Part shown: positions 37,852 through 45,547 of the stretch, piece after piece
Position numbering within the stretch: the stretch's first letter is position 1
Layout: each line of letters starts with the position of its first letter
Source: Streptomyces sp. NBC_01381
GTDB taxonomy: Bacteria; Actinomycetota; Actinomycetes; Streptomycetales; Streptomycetaceae
NCBI RefSeq assembly: GCF_026340305.1
Contig: NZ_JAPEPI010000005.1
Coordinates: forward strand, 62,001 to 126,000
Reading direction: 5' to 3'
DNA length: 64,000 bases
Notes under the pieces: generated by a model
What the model was told of the DNA's origin: nothing
The model's database searches: none
The model's input: only the letters and a program-made list of their open reading frames with translations
Position numbers and translations under genes: made by a program

Positions 37852-38748
37852 TCAGCCCGGCAGCCGCAGGAACCGGTGCCCCGCCTGGTCCTGGAGCAGC
37901 CTGCGCGTACAGGCCACGTAGACCGACTTCTCCGGGGCGACCAGGTCCACGGCACGCACCCGGTCGACGCCGCACAGGCCCTCGACGAGCCGAGGCAGGC
38001 TCGCCGTGTCGAACCACTGCTCCACGAGCATCCGCCGGAACGCGTCCGGGGAGTTCTCCACCGGCTTGCCGGTGAGCGGAGAGACCACGGCCGCCTCCGC
38101 GGTGCGGAACTCCGTCTCCTTGAGGAGATCGGTGAACTCCTGCGGCCCAGGCACCGCGTAGGGGCAGTGCTCGGCCCGGTCGATGGTGTCCATGACGGAC
38201 ACTCCGAGCTTGTTGAGCAGCGGGCCGATCGTCTCCGGCTCGGTGTTGCGCATGCTCACCGCTACCAGGCCGCTGCCCAGGTCGACCGAGAGCCAGGCGG
38301 ACTCCTCGCGCATCCGCAGCGCCTCGGTCAGCTGGCGCGCGTCTCCCTGCGATGACGCGAGGACCGTCAGCGTGGAGCCGCTGCGGCGCACCCGGTTCGC
38401 GGCGATCTGCCGGGAGTTGATCTCCCAGATGAGCTGGAAACAGGTCTCCTCGGTGATCGCGCCTGCGGCCAGCAGCGCGGGCAGGCAGCCCGCGCTCATC
38501 CCCCCGTACGCCACCCAGCGGCCATTCTCCCGCTCCGTCCGCCGGATCACCGCCACGGCGAGCAGCGCCTCGTGCACGGTGGAGGCCAGACCGGTGCTGC
38601 CCTGGTCCCGGTCCACCTCGTCGGGGTCGAACCGGCAGCTGCGGGCGGCGAGTTCGAGGTGGCCGTCGCGCCGGTCCAGGACGGCGGATACGGCGGACTC
38701 GGTGAGCGGCACCAGCCCGGGCAGGACGAGGGCCCGCTCAGACGCCAT
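37852..38748 (-). CDS. FabD-like acyltransferase, catalytically doubtful
   Basis: 298 residues, the length of malonyl-CoA:ACP transacylases. The nucleophile segment reads YGGMSAGCLPALLAAGAI, so Ser is kept but GHSxG has become GMSAG. The region that normally supplies the catalytic His reads CPYAVPGPQEF, with no His. It overlaps the paralogous FabD-like gene by 11 bp and is related to it. It may be a non-catalytic partner of that protein or an acyltransferase with a changed mechanism. Confidence 0.8.
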   Translation of the reverse strand: MASERALVLPGLVPLTESAVSAVLDRRDGHLELAARSCRFDPDEVDRDQGSTGLASTVHEALLAVAVIRRTERENGRWVAYGGMSAGCLPALLAAGAITEETCFQLIWEINSRQIAANRVRRSGSTLTVLASSQGDARQLTEALRMREESAWLSVDLGSGLVAVSMRNTEPETIGPLLNKLGVSVMDTIDRAEHCPYAVPGPQEFTDLLKETEFRTAEAAVVSPLTGKPVENSPDAFRRMLVEQWFDTASLPRLVEGLCGVDRVRAVDLVAPEKSVYVACTRRLLQDQAGHRFLRLPG

Positions 38749-39652
38749 CGAGAACCCCGCCGACTTCGGGCCGCAGCCCGCACGCCGGGTCCAGCTTCAT
38801 GGACTTCACCACGAAACCGGAGGGCTCCAGCACCACGTAGGAGTCCAGCTCCAGGCCGTGCAGGTAGTCGAGCACGCCGCGCCAGTCAAGGATCGTGGTG
38901 TACTGCTCCTTCGTCAGCTGCCAGACGGCCTCACCACTGGTGTAGGGGCGGCAGTCGTTGATGCTGACCAGCGGAACCGTCGTATTGCCGAAAGGGTCCT
39001 TGAACGTCCACTCCTTGGTGAACGACTCCTGCACGTCGCCCATCAGGTCGCAGTGCCCCGGGAAGCTGTAGGGAATCACCTTGAACAGGGCGCCGGCCCG
39101 CATCAGCGCCGGCTTCATCGCGTCGATGTCCGACTCGCGGCAGGCCGCGATGAACTGGTTGCCCGAGACCACGACCGACATGTGGAGCAGGGATTCCATG
39201 CCGTCGGCGCGCAGTGCGTCGAACACCTTGACGTGATCGCCGTTGTAGAAGAAGACGCTGCGGTAGTCGGTGGGGCCGAAGGCTTCGATCTCTATCGCGG
39301 CCATGGTGTTGGACATCCGCACGATGTCCTCCAGCGACACCCAGCCCGCGGCCGCGGCCGCGCTGAGGTATCCCAGGCTGATGCCGGTGACGCAGACGGG
39401 TTGCATGTCCCGCCGGCGCACCTCCTCCCGGTAGCCGGCGATTCCCATGATGTTGATCAGCGGGCGGCGGAAGCGGGGGTCGTTCGCCTCCTCCTCCGAG
39501 CCGTCGCGCAAGATGGCGCGGAAGTCCATGGAGAGCGTGTCACTGGCCAGGTCCAGCAGGATCCGCAGCGCTTTCGACTCCAGACAGCGTTGGCGGATGT
39601 CCGCGTCGAGGAAGACCTGGGACGGAAAGATGTAGGCGCCGGTGCCGGTCAC
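38738..39652 (-). CDS. FabD-like malonyl/acyl transferase
   Basis: 304 residues from a GTG overlapping the ketoreductase stop (GTGA). The elbow reads VTGISLGYLSAAAAAGW: Ser is present but His of GHSLG is Ile. The second catalytic region IPYSFPGHCDLMGD keeps a His in shifted context. It likely loads malonyl or an unusual acyl group onto the discrete ACP encoded upstream, or supplies the PKS in trans. Its tight coupling to the following paralog suggests a pair acting together. Confidence 0.82.
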   Translation of the reverse strand: MTGTGAYIFPSQVFLDADIRQRCLESKALRILLDLASDTLSMDFRAILRDGSEEEANDPRFRRPLINIMGIAGYREEVRRRDMQPVCVTGISLGYLSAAAAAGWVSLEDIVRMSNTMAAIEIEAFGPTDYRSVFFYNGDHVKVFDALRADGMESLLHMSVVVSGNQFIAACRESDIDAMKPALMRAGALFKVIPYSFPGHCDLMGDVQESFTKEWTFKDPFGNTTVPLVSINDCRPYTSGEAVWQLTKEQYTTILDWRGVLDYLHGLELDSYVVLEPSGFVVKSMKLDPACGLRPEVGGVLDGV

Positions 39653-40410
39653 AGCGAGAACCCGTCGTCGACGACGATGACTTCGCCGTTCACCGCGCAG
39701 AAGTCGGGGCCGGTGATCTGCCGGATGACCGAAGCCACCCGGCGGGGCGCCAGCAGCCGCTCCATGTAGTCGGGGCCGCCCATGATCTCCTCGAGGGCCT
39801 CCGGGGGGACGGTGCTCAGCTGCCCGCTGTCCCTGATGGGGCCGGGTGAGACGGCCGTGCACCGGACCCCGAGCTTGCCCCACTCGCGGGCGAATCCCCG
39901 TGTCAGCGCCTCGATGGCCGCCTTGCTGGTGATGTATCCGATCGCCCCCACGATGTAGCGCTTGGTGAGGATCGACGACACGTTCACCACGCTGCCGCCG
40001 CCGGTCGCGGCCATCGCCTGCGCACAGACCGAGCTGACCTGGTAGGCGCCGAAGATATTGGCGTCGATGACCGATTTGAACTGCTCCGCGTTGGAAACGG
40101 TGGCCACGGCGGCGTGATTGGTGACTGCGCAGTTCACGACCACGTCGCACGGGGTGATGTCGCCGAGCAGCCGGCGCACGCTCGTGGCCCGGGGGTCGGG
40201 GTCGGGCAGGGTCAGCTGGTGGACGACCGGTGTCCCGCCGTGCTCGCAGACCGCGGCGGCCGTCTTCTCGGCCGCGTCGCGCCGGTCGTGGTAGGTCAGA
40301 TGCACCCGTTCCGCCAGCGGCGCGAACTCGCACGCCACCGCCTGCCCCAGACCGCTCGTGCCGCCGACGACCAGCACGTTGCGGTAGGCCGCCGCTTCCG
40401 TTTCGCCCAT
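39649..40410 (-). CDS. FabG-like ketoreductase (SDR)
   Basis: 253 residues from the second of two adjacent ATGs, chosen because GGAGAAGG is better spaced to it; the first ATG adds one residue. The cofactor motif is GGTSGLGQA, the active site is YITSKAAIE with Ser in NVSSILTKRY, and the C-terminus ends VNGEVIVVDDGFSL. Overlapping starts and stops with its neighbours place it in a coupled KAS III-ACP-GNAT-SDR-FabD set, so reduction of an ACP-bound 3-keto chain is likely. Confidence 0.92.
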   Translation of the reverse strand: MGETEAAAYRNVLVVGGTSGLGQAVACEFAPLAERVHLTYHDRRDAAEKTAAAVCEHGGTPVVHQLTLPDPDPRATSVRRLLGDITPCDVVVNCAVTNHAAVATVSNAEQFKSVIDANIFGAYQVSSVCAQAMAATGGGSVVNVSSILTKRYIVGAIGYITSKAAIEALTRGFAREWGKLGVRCTAVSPGPIRDSGQLSTVPPEALEEIMGGPDYMERLLAPRRVASVIRQITGPDFCAVNGEVIVVDDGFSL

Positions 40411-41045
40411 CATCCTTCTCCGCTCACACGGTCCGCGATGACGCGGATGTCGATACGCTGTGCCATGGCTTCGGCGCGCTCCGCCAGCCGCCCACGGTCC
40501 AGCCGGCGACCGACGCGAGGCTGGTAGTGCGGATACGGCCGTTCGTACTCTTGTCTGGTCAGGGCCGTCTTGACGGCCGGCACGGTGCCGTGTGCCGTCT
40601 GGAAGTAGTCGCGGCACACCGCTTCGAACGGCAGGCCGTCGCCGTCGCTGAGCGCCAGGTTCAGCGTGGCGTCGTTGTGGAGACCGGCCGTGAACTCGAC
40701 ACGGCGGCAGTTCATGACGTCGAAGAGGTAGTCGACCAGCAGCACGGCCGCCTCGATGCCGATCCCCGTTCCCCACAGGCGCTGTTCACCCGTCGCGCCG
40801 CCGACCTCGTACACGCCCTCCCCGAGGCGCCACCAGTGGACGAGCCCCACAACGGTGCCCCTGGTGTCCGTGACCAGCGCGGCGCGTGCCCCGTCGGCTT
40901 CGACGGCCGCATACCGGGACTGCCGGACCAGCATGCTGGACGTTCCTCGCAACAGTGCCTCGCACTCCGTGGCGCCCAGCCACTGAGCCACCGTGCCCAA
41001 CTCGGCCTCGGAGAGCGGATGCAGCTCGCACAGCAGACCTTTCAT
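40410..41045 (-). CDS. GNAT-family acyltransferase
   Basis: 211 residues; its ATG overlaps the ACP stop (ATGA). The GNAT core is recognisable in GTGIGIEAAVLLVDYLF (acyl-CoA pyrophosphate-loop region) and MNCRRVEFTAGLHND, RimJ-like. In goadvionin a GNAT-superfamily enzyme joins the ACP-bound polyketide to the peptide N-terminus. This protein, encoded directly after the ACP, is a candidate for that step. A second GNAT at 42456-43091 competes for the role. Confidence 0.85.
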   Translation of the reverse strand: MKGLLCELHPLSEAELGTVAQWLGATECEALLRGTSSMLVRQSRYAAVEADGARAALVTDTRGTVVGLVHWWRLGEGVYEVGGATGEQRLWGTGIGIEAAVLLVDYLFDVMNCRRVEFTAGLHNDATLNLALSDGDGLPFEAVCRDYFQTAHGTVPAVKTALTRQEYERPYPHYQPRVGRRLDRGRLAERAEAMAQRIDIRVIADRVSGEG

Positions 41046-41293
41046 GGCTTGCGCCACTCGCCTGCGAGCTGCTCGTGCAGGGCCTGGAGCGTGGTGATGC
41101 CCTCGACCTTCAGGTCGTAGACCCTGTCCCCGTAGAGCGGAAGCAACGCCGACACGAAACGCAGGGTGTCCATCGACTCCAGGCCGTAGGCGCTCTCGCT
41201 GCCGAAGACGACGGTGTCGTCAGCCGGGCCGTGATCGCCCACCCGGTCCTCGAACATCGAGACGAAAACCTCACGCAGTTTTTCCACGGTCAC
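41042..41293 (-). CDS. Discrete acyl carrier protein
   Basis: 83 residues from a GTG overlapping the KAS III stop (GTGA). The 4'-phosphopantetheine site is the Ser of YGLESMDTLRF, in the position of the usual DSL motif. Acidic residues before it and the length fit a stand-alone ACP. It likely carries the growing or finished acyl chain for the KAS III, the ketoreductase and a GNAT. Confidence 0.87.
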   Translation of the reverse strand: MTVEKLREVFVSMFEDRVGDHGPADDTVVFGSESAYGLESMDTLRFVSALLPLYGDRVYDLKVEGITTLQALHEQLAGEWRKP

Positions 41294-42306
41294 TCCACAC
41301 TGATGTCGTTCGGCAGCTTGAAACACATCGAGCCCCACAGGAACCCGGCGCCGATGGCCCCCAGCACGATGAGGTCGCCCTGTCCGGCCCGGCCGTCGAC
41401 GGCGAGCCTGCGCAGGGCGGTGAGCGGCGAGGCGGCGCCGGTGTTGCCGAGAGCGTCGGCGGTGACGGCCACCCGGTCCGGGTCCGCGCCCACCGCGTGC
41501 CCGATGAGCCGCACCAGCCTGGCGCTGGCCTGGTGCAGGGCGAACCCGCTGACGTCCGGCACCTCGACACCGGCCGCGGCCAGGGTCTCGGCAATCGACT
41601 TGGGAACCCGGGTGGAGGCCTCCCGCAGCACGACCCGGCCGTCCATCTGCAGGTACTGGCTGTGCAGTTCACGCCCGATCACGGCACGCTCGTGGGCCAG
41701 CTGCGAGGGCGATGCCATGTGGACGGCGTCGGAGAAGGCGTTGCCGAGGTCGTAGCTGAGCAGCCCCGCGGACGCCTCGGTCTTGCTGAACACCGCGGCC
41801 GCCGCGGCATCACCGAAGAAGATGCGGGTGGTCCGGTCGTACGGGCCGGTGGCGCGGGAGAAGCCTTCGGCACAGACGACGAGGGCGTTCTCCAATCCCG
41901 GCTCCTGCACGAGGCACGCCGCGGTGTAGATCGCGTACACGGAGGACGCGCAGGCGTGCTGGGTGATGTCCACGATCCGCGGGCTGGCGATGCCCAGCCG
42001 GTCCGCGATGATGACGCCGAGCGAGGGCATCAGCCAATCAGGGGTCGTACTCGCCACGACGAGAACGTCGACGTCCCTGGCCTCGAGCCCGGCGAGCGCA
42101 AGCGCCCTGTCGGCCGACTCGACCGCGAGCTCGGTGATGTTGTCGTTGTCTCCGAGGAACCGCCGCTCCCGGATACCGGTCTTCTCCTCGATCCACTCCG
42201 GCGTGGTGTCCAGCACCTCGCACAGTTCGGCGTTGGTGACGACCCGGTCGGGCAGAGCCAGGCTGACACTGCGCGGACTGACCGGGGCGAGTCCCCATCT
42301 GGGCAC
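41290..42306 (-). CDS. KAS III (FabH-like) condensing enzyme
   Basis: 338 residues from a GTG with GAGGAGA 6 nt upstream; an upstream in-frame start would lose this site. The catalytic triad is complete: Cys in TQHACASSVYAIY, His in GFALHQASARL, and Asn in DALGNTGAAS. It therefore looks like a true condensing enzyme, unlike the Ser-type relative at 7791-8825. It probably starts or extends the acyl chain on the adjacent ACP. Confidence 0.94.
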   Translation of the reverse strand: MPRWGLAPVSPRSVSLALPDRVVTNAELCEVLDTTPEWIEEKTGIRERRFLGDNDNITELAVESADRALALAGLEARDVDVLVVASTTPDWLMPSLGVIIADRLGIASPRIVDITQHACASSVYAIYTAACLVQEPGLENALVVCAEGFSRATGPYDRTTRIFFGDAAAAAVFSKTEASAGLLSYDLGNAFSDAVHMASPSQLAHERAVIGRELHSQYLQMDGRVVLREASTRVPKSIAETLAAAGVEVPDVSGFALHQASARLVRLIGHAVGADPDRVAVTADALGNTGAASPLTALRRLAVDGRAGQGDLIVLGAIGAGFLWGSMCFKLPNDISVE

Positions 42307-42348
42307 GAGGTCTCCTCTCGTATGGTGATACACCGACCCGCGCCGGGG

Positions 42349-42443
42349 TCAGCAGCCGTCGCTGGACGTACTCGCGGACAGCTCCGCGCCCTCGGCGGCG
42401 CTCTCGGTGCCCCGCGGATCCATCACGTGGGGGGGGAGTCCAT
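42349..42443 (-). pseudogene. Second lanthipeptide precursor-like gene, frameshifted at a C8 run
   Basis: An ATG at 42443 follows GAGGAGGAAACACC, a strong ribosome site. Reading from it stops after six codons (ACG TGA) just past eight consecutive C. Adding one C gives a 31-residue peptide ending AEGAELSASTSSDGC, close to AEGVELPASTGSSTC of the precursor at 43309-43401, with the same Ser-x2-Ser-x2-Cys end. Without a frameshift, only an internal ATG at 42423 (24 residues, no clear ribosome site) reads it. The ILELQ leader motif of class III precursors is absent, so decay is likely. Sequencing error in the homopolymer, or slippage, are alternatives. Confidence 0.65.
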
Positions 42444-42455
42444 GGTGTTTCCTCC

Positions 42456-43091
42456 TCATACCGCCCACGACGTGCCGTCGTGGGACACCGTGAGGTCTTG
42501 GAGGGTCTTCTTGCGGACGCGGCGCAGGAGCTCCTCGCGGTGCATCCCGTCCGGCCGTTCCCCGATCGGAAAGGCAGCGAGGTCCGCGCAGCAGACGACG
42601 GCCGGCCAGTACCGTCCGTCGATGAAGAAACGGTCCTTCAAAACGCCCTCTATCTCGAAGGCGGAGTGCGTGGCGAGGTAGTCGAGCAGCACCTCGTTGT
42701 AGGTGGCGACCAGCAGTTCCACCCGCCTGGCCTCACGGGCGCGCAGCAGGAAGGACATCGCCCGCCCGATCGAGAGCTCGGCCAACCGGGGCGTCCACGC
42801 CGCGTCGTCGCACGAGGTGACGTTCAGCCGGAAGAATCCCGGGGTCTGGCCGGGGGACCAGGTCACCGCGCCGACCACCTGGTCCGAGACCCGGACGATG
42901 AGATGTGAGGAGCGCTCGTCCTGTACGACGCGCCGTCGCCCGGCTGCGGTGCGCCATACCGGTCCCTCCGTGGACACGTAGGAGAAGGGCTGGGAAATTG
43001 CTCTGTCGAGCATTTCCTCATCCGCCACGGAAACCACGGGAATGAATGCGAATTCCGGTTGAACCGGCCTACCTGTTTCACTTCCGGTCAT
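42456..43091 (-). CDS. GNAT-like acyltransferase beside the precursor genes
   Basis: 211 residues from an ATG with GGAGGAGCG upstream. The layout is GNAT-like: HLIVRVSDQVVGAVTW, IGRAMSFLLRAREARRVEL and VATYNEVLLDYLATHSAFEIEG in beta-alpha order. It lies between the two precursor genes, so it is a good candidate for acylating the peptide N-terminus, as GdvG does for goadvionin. Its divergence from the other GNAT suggests the two have separate jobs. Confidence 0.78.
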   Translation of the reverse strand: MTGSETGRPVQPEFAFIPVVSVADEEMLDRAISQPFSYVSTEGPVWRTAAGRRRVVQDERSSHLIVRVSDQVVGAVTWSPGQTPGFFRLNVTSCDDAAWTPRLAELSIGRAMSFLLRAREARRVELLVATYNEVLLDYLATHSAFEIEGVLKDRFFIDGRYWPAVVCCADLAAFPIGERPDGMHREELLRRVRKKTLQDLTVSHDGTSWAV

Positions 43092-43234
43092 GCCCGCTCC
43101 TCCATTGCCGACCTGGGGCTTCCGCTCCGGAATGGAGCCGCCGTCGAGAGCGGCAGCCCGTCACTCAAGCGCCTCGGCGCACTCGCTCTGGGCCGCGGCA
43201 TCAACACGGATCTGATTATTTTCTTCAGGGGGTG

Positions 43235-43278
43235 GTGTGTGGACGCGGACGACATGGCGCATCTCCGCGTCCACACAC
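43235..43278 (-). promoter_or_regulatory. Perfect 15-bp hairpin after the class III precursor gene
   Basis: Arms 43235-43249 (gtgtgtggacgcgga) and 43264-43278 are perfectly complementary with a 14-nt loop. It lies 30 nt after the precursor stop and before the GNAT gene, with no U-run. A read-through terminator or 3' stabiliser would raise precursor mRNA above that of the synthetic genes. Confidence 0.8.
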
Positions 43279-43308
43279 CCAAGTCACCGCTTCGAGCGGC
43301 GATCAGCT

Positions 43309-43401
43309 TCAGCAGGTGCTGCTGCCGGTGCTGGCCGGAAGCTCGACGCCCTCGGCGACGATCTCCTCGCCCTGCAGCTCGAGAATGTTGGTCAGGTCCA
43401 T
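43309..43401 (-). CDS. Class III (lipolanthine-type) precursor peptide
   Basis: 30 residues. AAAGGAGGT is too close to the ATG at 43407, but 7 nt from the in-frame ATG at 43401, which I chose. The leader holds NILELQ, the conserved LanKC-recognition motif of class III leaders. The C-terminus is ELPASTGSSTC, giving Ser-x2-Ser-x2-Cys with Cys last. That pattern suits labionin-type double cyclisation, and a terminal Cys is what an HFCD decarboxylase needs to make avionin. LanKC and HFCD genes lie 2.1 kb and more upstream on the same strand. The core would be about 8 residues if cut before Ala-Ser. Confidence 0.88.
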   Translation of the reverse strand: MDLTNILELQGEEIVAEGVELPASTGSSTC

Positions 43402-43613
43402 GGCCATACCTCCTTTCTGGGTATCGGTGAGGCCGCTCGGATTGGCGGCCCCCGCTTGGGGGTGCCCCATCCGGGCGGGGCCCGGTGGGGTCGGTGGCGG
43501 CTGCGCTTCAGGCCGGTTCGGCCGACGCGGCGCGCGGGTCCTGGGGGTGCCTGGAGGGGCGGACGCGGGACAGTGGCCGCGTGCGCCGAACGCCCGCTCC
43601 ACGCGGTGCGCGG

Positions 43614-43708
43614 TCATCATGGCGATGGTTCCCGGAGCCTGTTCCGCGATCTGCCTCGCCGCGTTGCGGCCGCGCATCGGCGGCCCGCAGGTGACGATGG
43701 CGGATCTA
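43614..43708. repeat. Diverged 95-bp repeat, copy 2
   Basis: Ungapped partner of 25981-26075. Minus-strand reading gives RGRNAARQIAEQAPGTI, faintly like a response-regulator receiver segment, but too short to assign. The two copies flank the hybrid pathway. Confidence 0.7.
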
Positions 43709-43722
43709 CCGGAGGAAACCCA

Positions 43723-43902
43723 ATGGATAAGATTTTTCCGGATTCTTTTTCATCCGCGCCTCCCGGGAACGGCTCGGTGGCGCGTGCTGACGGCGGGCGT
43801 GACCTGCGGGAGTCAGCCGCGAGATCGCAGACTGTCCTCATCCTCACGGATGGCGCATGGAAAAAGCTCCCTGGCTTCTTCGCCGTCTGCGGCAGACAGT
43901 GA
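43723..43902 (+). CDS. Possible 59-residue peptide gene, function unknown
   Basis: An ATG preceded by GGAGGAAACCCA opens a 59-residue frame starting MDKIFPDSFSS and ending GFFAVCGRQ with a single Cys. No family is recognised and codon use is only moderately GC-rich at third positions. On the other strand an ATG at 43937 with AAAGGAGTTGAA opens an overlapping 106-codon frame (43617-43937). At most one is likely real. Confidence 0.35.
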   Translation: MDKIFPDSFSSAPPGNGSVARADGGRDLRESAARSQTVLILTDGAWKKLPGFFAVCGRQ

Positions 43903-43937
43903 AACAGCGAAACCGCATGCTTTTCTAAGACTGACAT

Positions 43938-44284
43938 TTCAACTCCTTTCCCTTCAGGGCCGCTCGCCGACAGGTAAGAATCTAGGAGCCGGGATTCGGA
44001 GAGTCAAGCACGTGTACGAGATTATCTGAAAAATCGAATCCGTCATGGAATTTCTCGAATTCGGGCATGCGGAATTACCGGCGGACACCTGAATTGACGC
44101 ACCGGAAAAGGCTGAAGGGGGAGGTTTCATTGGTGCTTGATAATCTCCGCTGCCCGCTCAGGTGTTGCAGCCGGGACAGTTGAATCGGGCCCCCGCATCT
44201 TGCGCGCAAAGGCGGGCGAAGCCGAGAGCCGGTGAGCAGTGCTCGACCCGGTTGATGCTGGGCATGACGTACCCGCCACGTCGC
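43938..44284. other. Relatively AT-rich intergenic stretch
   Basis: This part is visibly less GC-rich than its neighbours, especially 43960-44130. A minus-strand 35-codon frame (44158-44262) encodes a short peptide with four Cys ending FNCPGCNT but has no good ribosome site. Promoters for the flanking minus-strand genes may lie here; none was clear. Confidence 0.45.
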
Positions 44285-45394
44285 CTATCTCGGCGGCGGC
44301 TTGGGGGAGTGCCGGCCCGGCGGCGGAGACGGCGTGCACGCCCCGTCGCAGCCGCACGGTGACCTTGGCCCACTCGCCCTTGTCCTGATGCCGGGCGCGC
44401 CACGATCGCGGCGCAAGTCCTCAGGCGCCGGCGCCCCCGGGCAGCGCAAGCCGCCAGGGGCGATCATGTGCCGGTCTGGTGTCACGCGGCAGGGCCGCCG
44501 GGCGGCTCTGCCGCGTGATTCCGGGTGCCGCCCGCCTCCCCGAGGCCTTGGCTGCGCCCGAGTGGAACGGTTTTGTGGTCCCTGCTGGACAGAGCGCCAA
44601 CGCGACGTGATCGCGCTGGGCGATGGCGCAGCGGAATCACCCGGGCAGGGCGCTTCCCTGCGCGGCCGGCTCGCGCAGGAGGCGGTCGAGAACGCCAGGG
44701 GCGATGTGGCGCAGACGGTGGTGGCGGTAGCGTCTCGGCCGCTGCCGCCTGGGGGGATGGGCATGCCGCAGGAAGGCTTCGAGTCCCACGACAGCGGGCC
44801 GGTACCGGGCGGGGTTCTTTGCACGGCGGTGGCCCCGGCGGCGTCCTCGAAGGACACGCTCGTACATCGGTCTTCCGGATCGGTGATGCGCGGGAGGGTT
44901 TCCGCGCCGATGACCAGGATGGCCTCGAGGCCGTCGGTCCTCAGCAGGCGGCTGGCGGGCAGCGGTCCGCAGGCTCCGCCCGCGCGGGCCGCGCGGGCCG
45001 CCTGGTGGCTGTCCAGCGGCCGGTCCCGGCCCGCGCCGAGCTGCTCTTCCATCGTCAGGACCGTTGAGGCAAGCGGCTGGCCGGGCGTGAAGGCGGCCAC
45101 GATGATGACGTCGGCATCGGCCGGGCGTGCCCGTGCCCGTTTGAGCGCAATGCGAGCCGCGGCGACGCACGACTGCCAGGAGCGCACGCCTTCTTCCCGG
45201 CAGCGACGGCTGCGCATGCCCTTTCGTGAGGCGATTTCTTCATCGCTCGTGTCCAGGCCCGGGGCCGGCACGTGAGGGGACACGGACCGGCCAGGGGCCA
45301 TGGCGGCGCTACCGACGATTCCAGTCGGTGCACCAAGCCCACTGGCCGGGCTGTTGACAGGCGGGTGGGTGGGAGGCCGGATGATGGATGTCAC
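44285..45394 (-). pseudogene. Decayed KAS III gene
   Basis: Minus-strand reading starts with FabH-like sequence: GIVGSAAMAPGRSVS, LDTSDEEIASRKGMRSRRC, RIALKRARARPADADVIIV and GLEAILVIGAETLPRITDPED. The segment that should carry the active Cys reads DSHQAARAARAGGACG, without the normal ACSSG-type motif. The second half no longer resembles the family, with His and Asn regions lost. It is a dead relative of the intact KAS III at 41290-42306, in the same orientation, and may once have supplied another starter. Confidence 0.75.
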
Positions 45395-45511
45395 GCTTCC
45401 TCATATCTTCGTGGCACGGGCGTAGGAGAGCCGGGCTCTGTCGCGGGAGGCTGGTGCGTGGCACGATGAAATGGCCAGTTCGGGGGACGTCATGGCGCCG
45501 ATCCCCGGCCT

Positions 45512-45547
45512 TGAGCAGGTGCAGCCCCCTACGGCTGCACCTGCTCA
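45512..45547 (-). terminator. Terminator of the LanKC-decarboxylase operon
   Basis: A perfect 15-bp stem (tgagcaggtgcagcc and its complement) with a 6-nt loop includes the LanKC stop codon (45545-45547). It should end the HFCD-LanKC transcript. Confidence 0.85.

Noticed and set aside
38738..40333. A 531-codon minus-strand frame as one fused protein
   Set aside because: The first part is the SDR gene read in the wrong frame. Overlapping stop and start (GTGA at 39649-39652) and the FabD-like start define separate genes.
44158..44262. A 35-codon frame with four Cys as a further lanthipeptide precursor
   Set aside because: No good ribosome site, no leader motif of class II or III, and it lies next to a dead KAS III gene.
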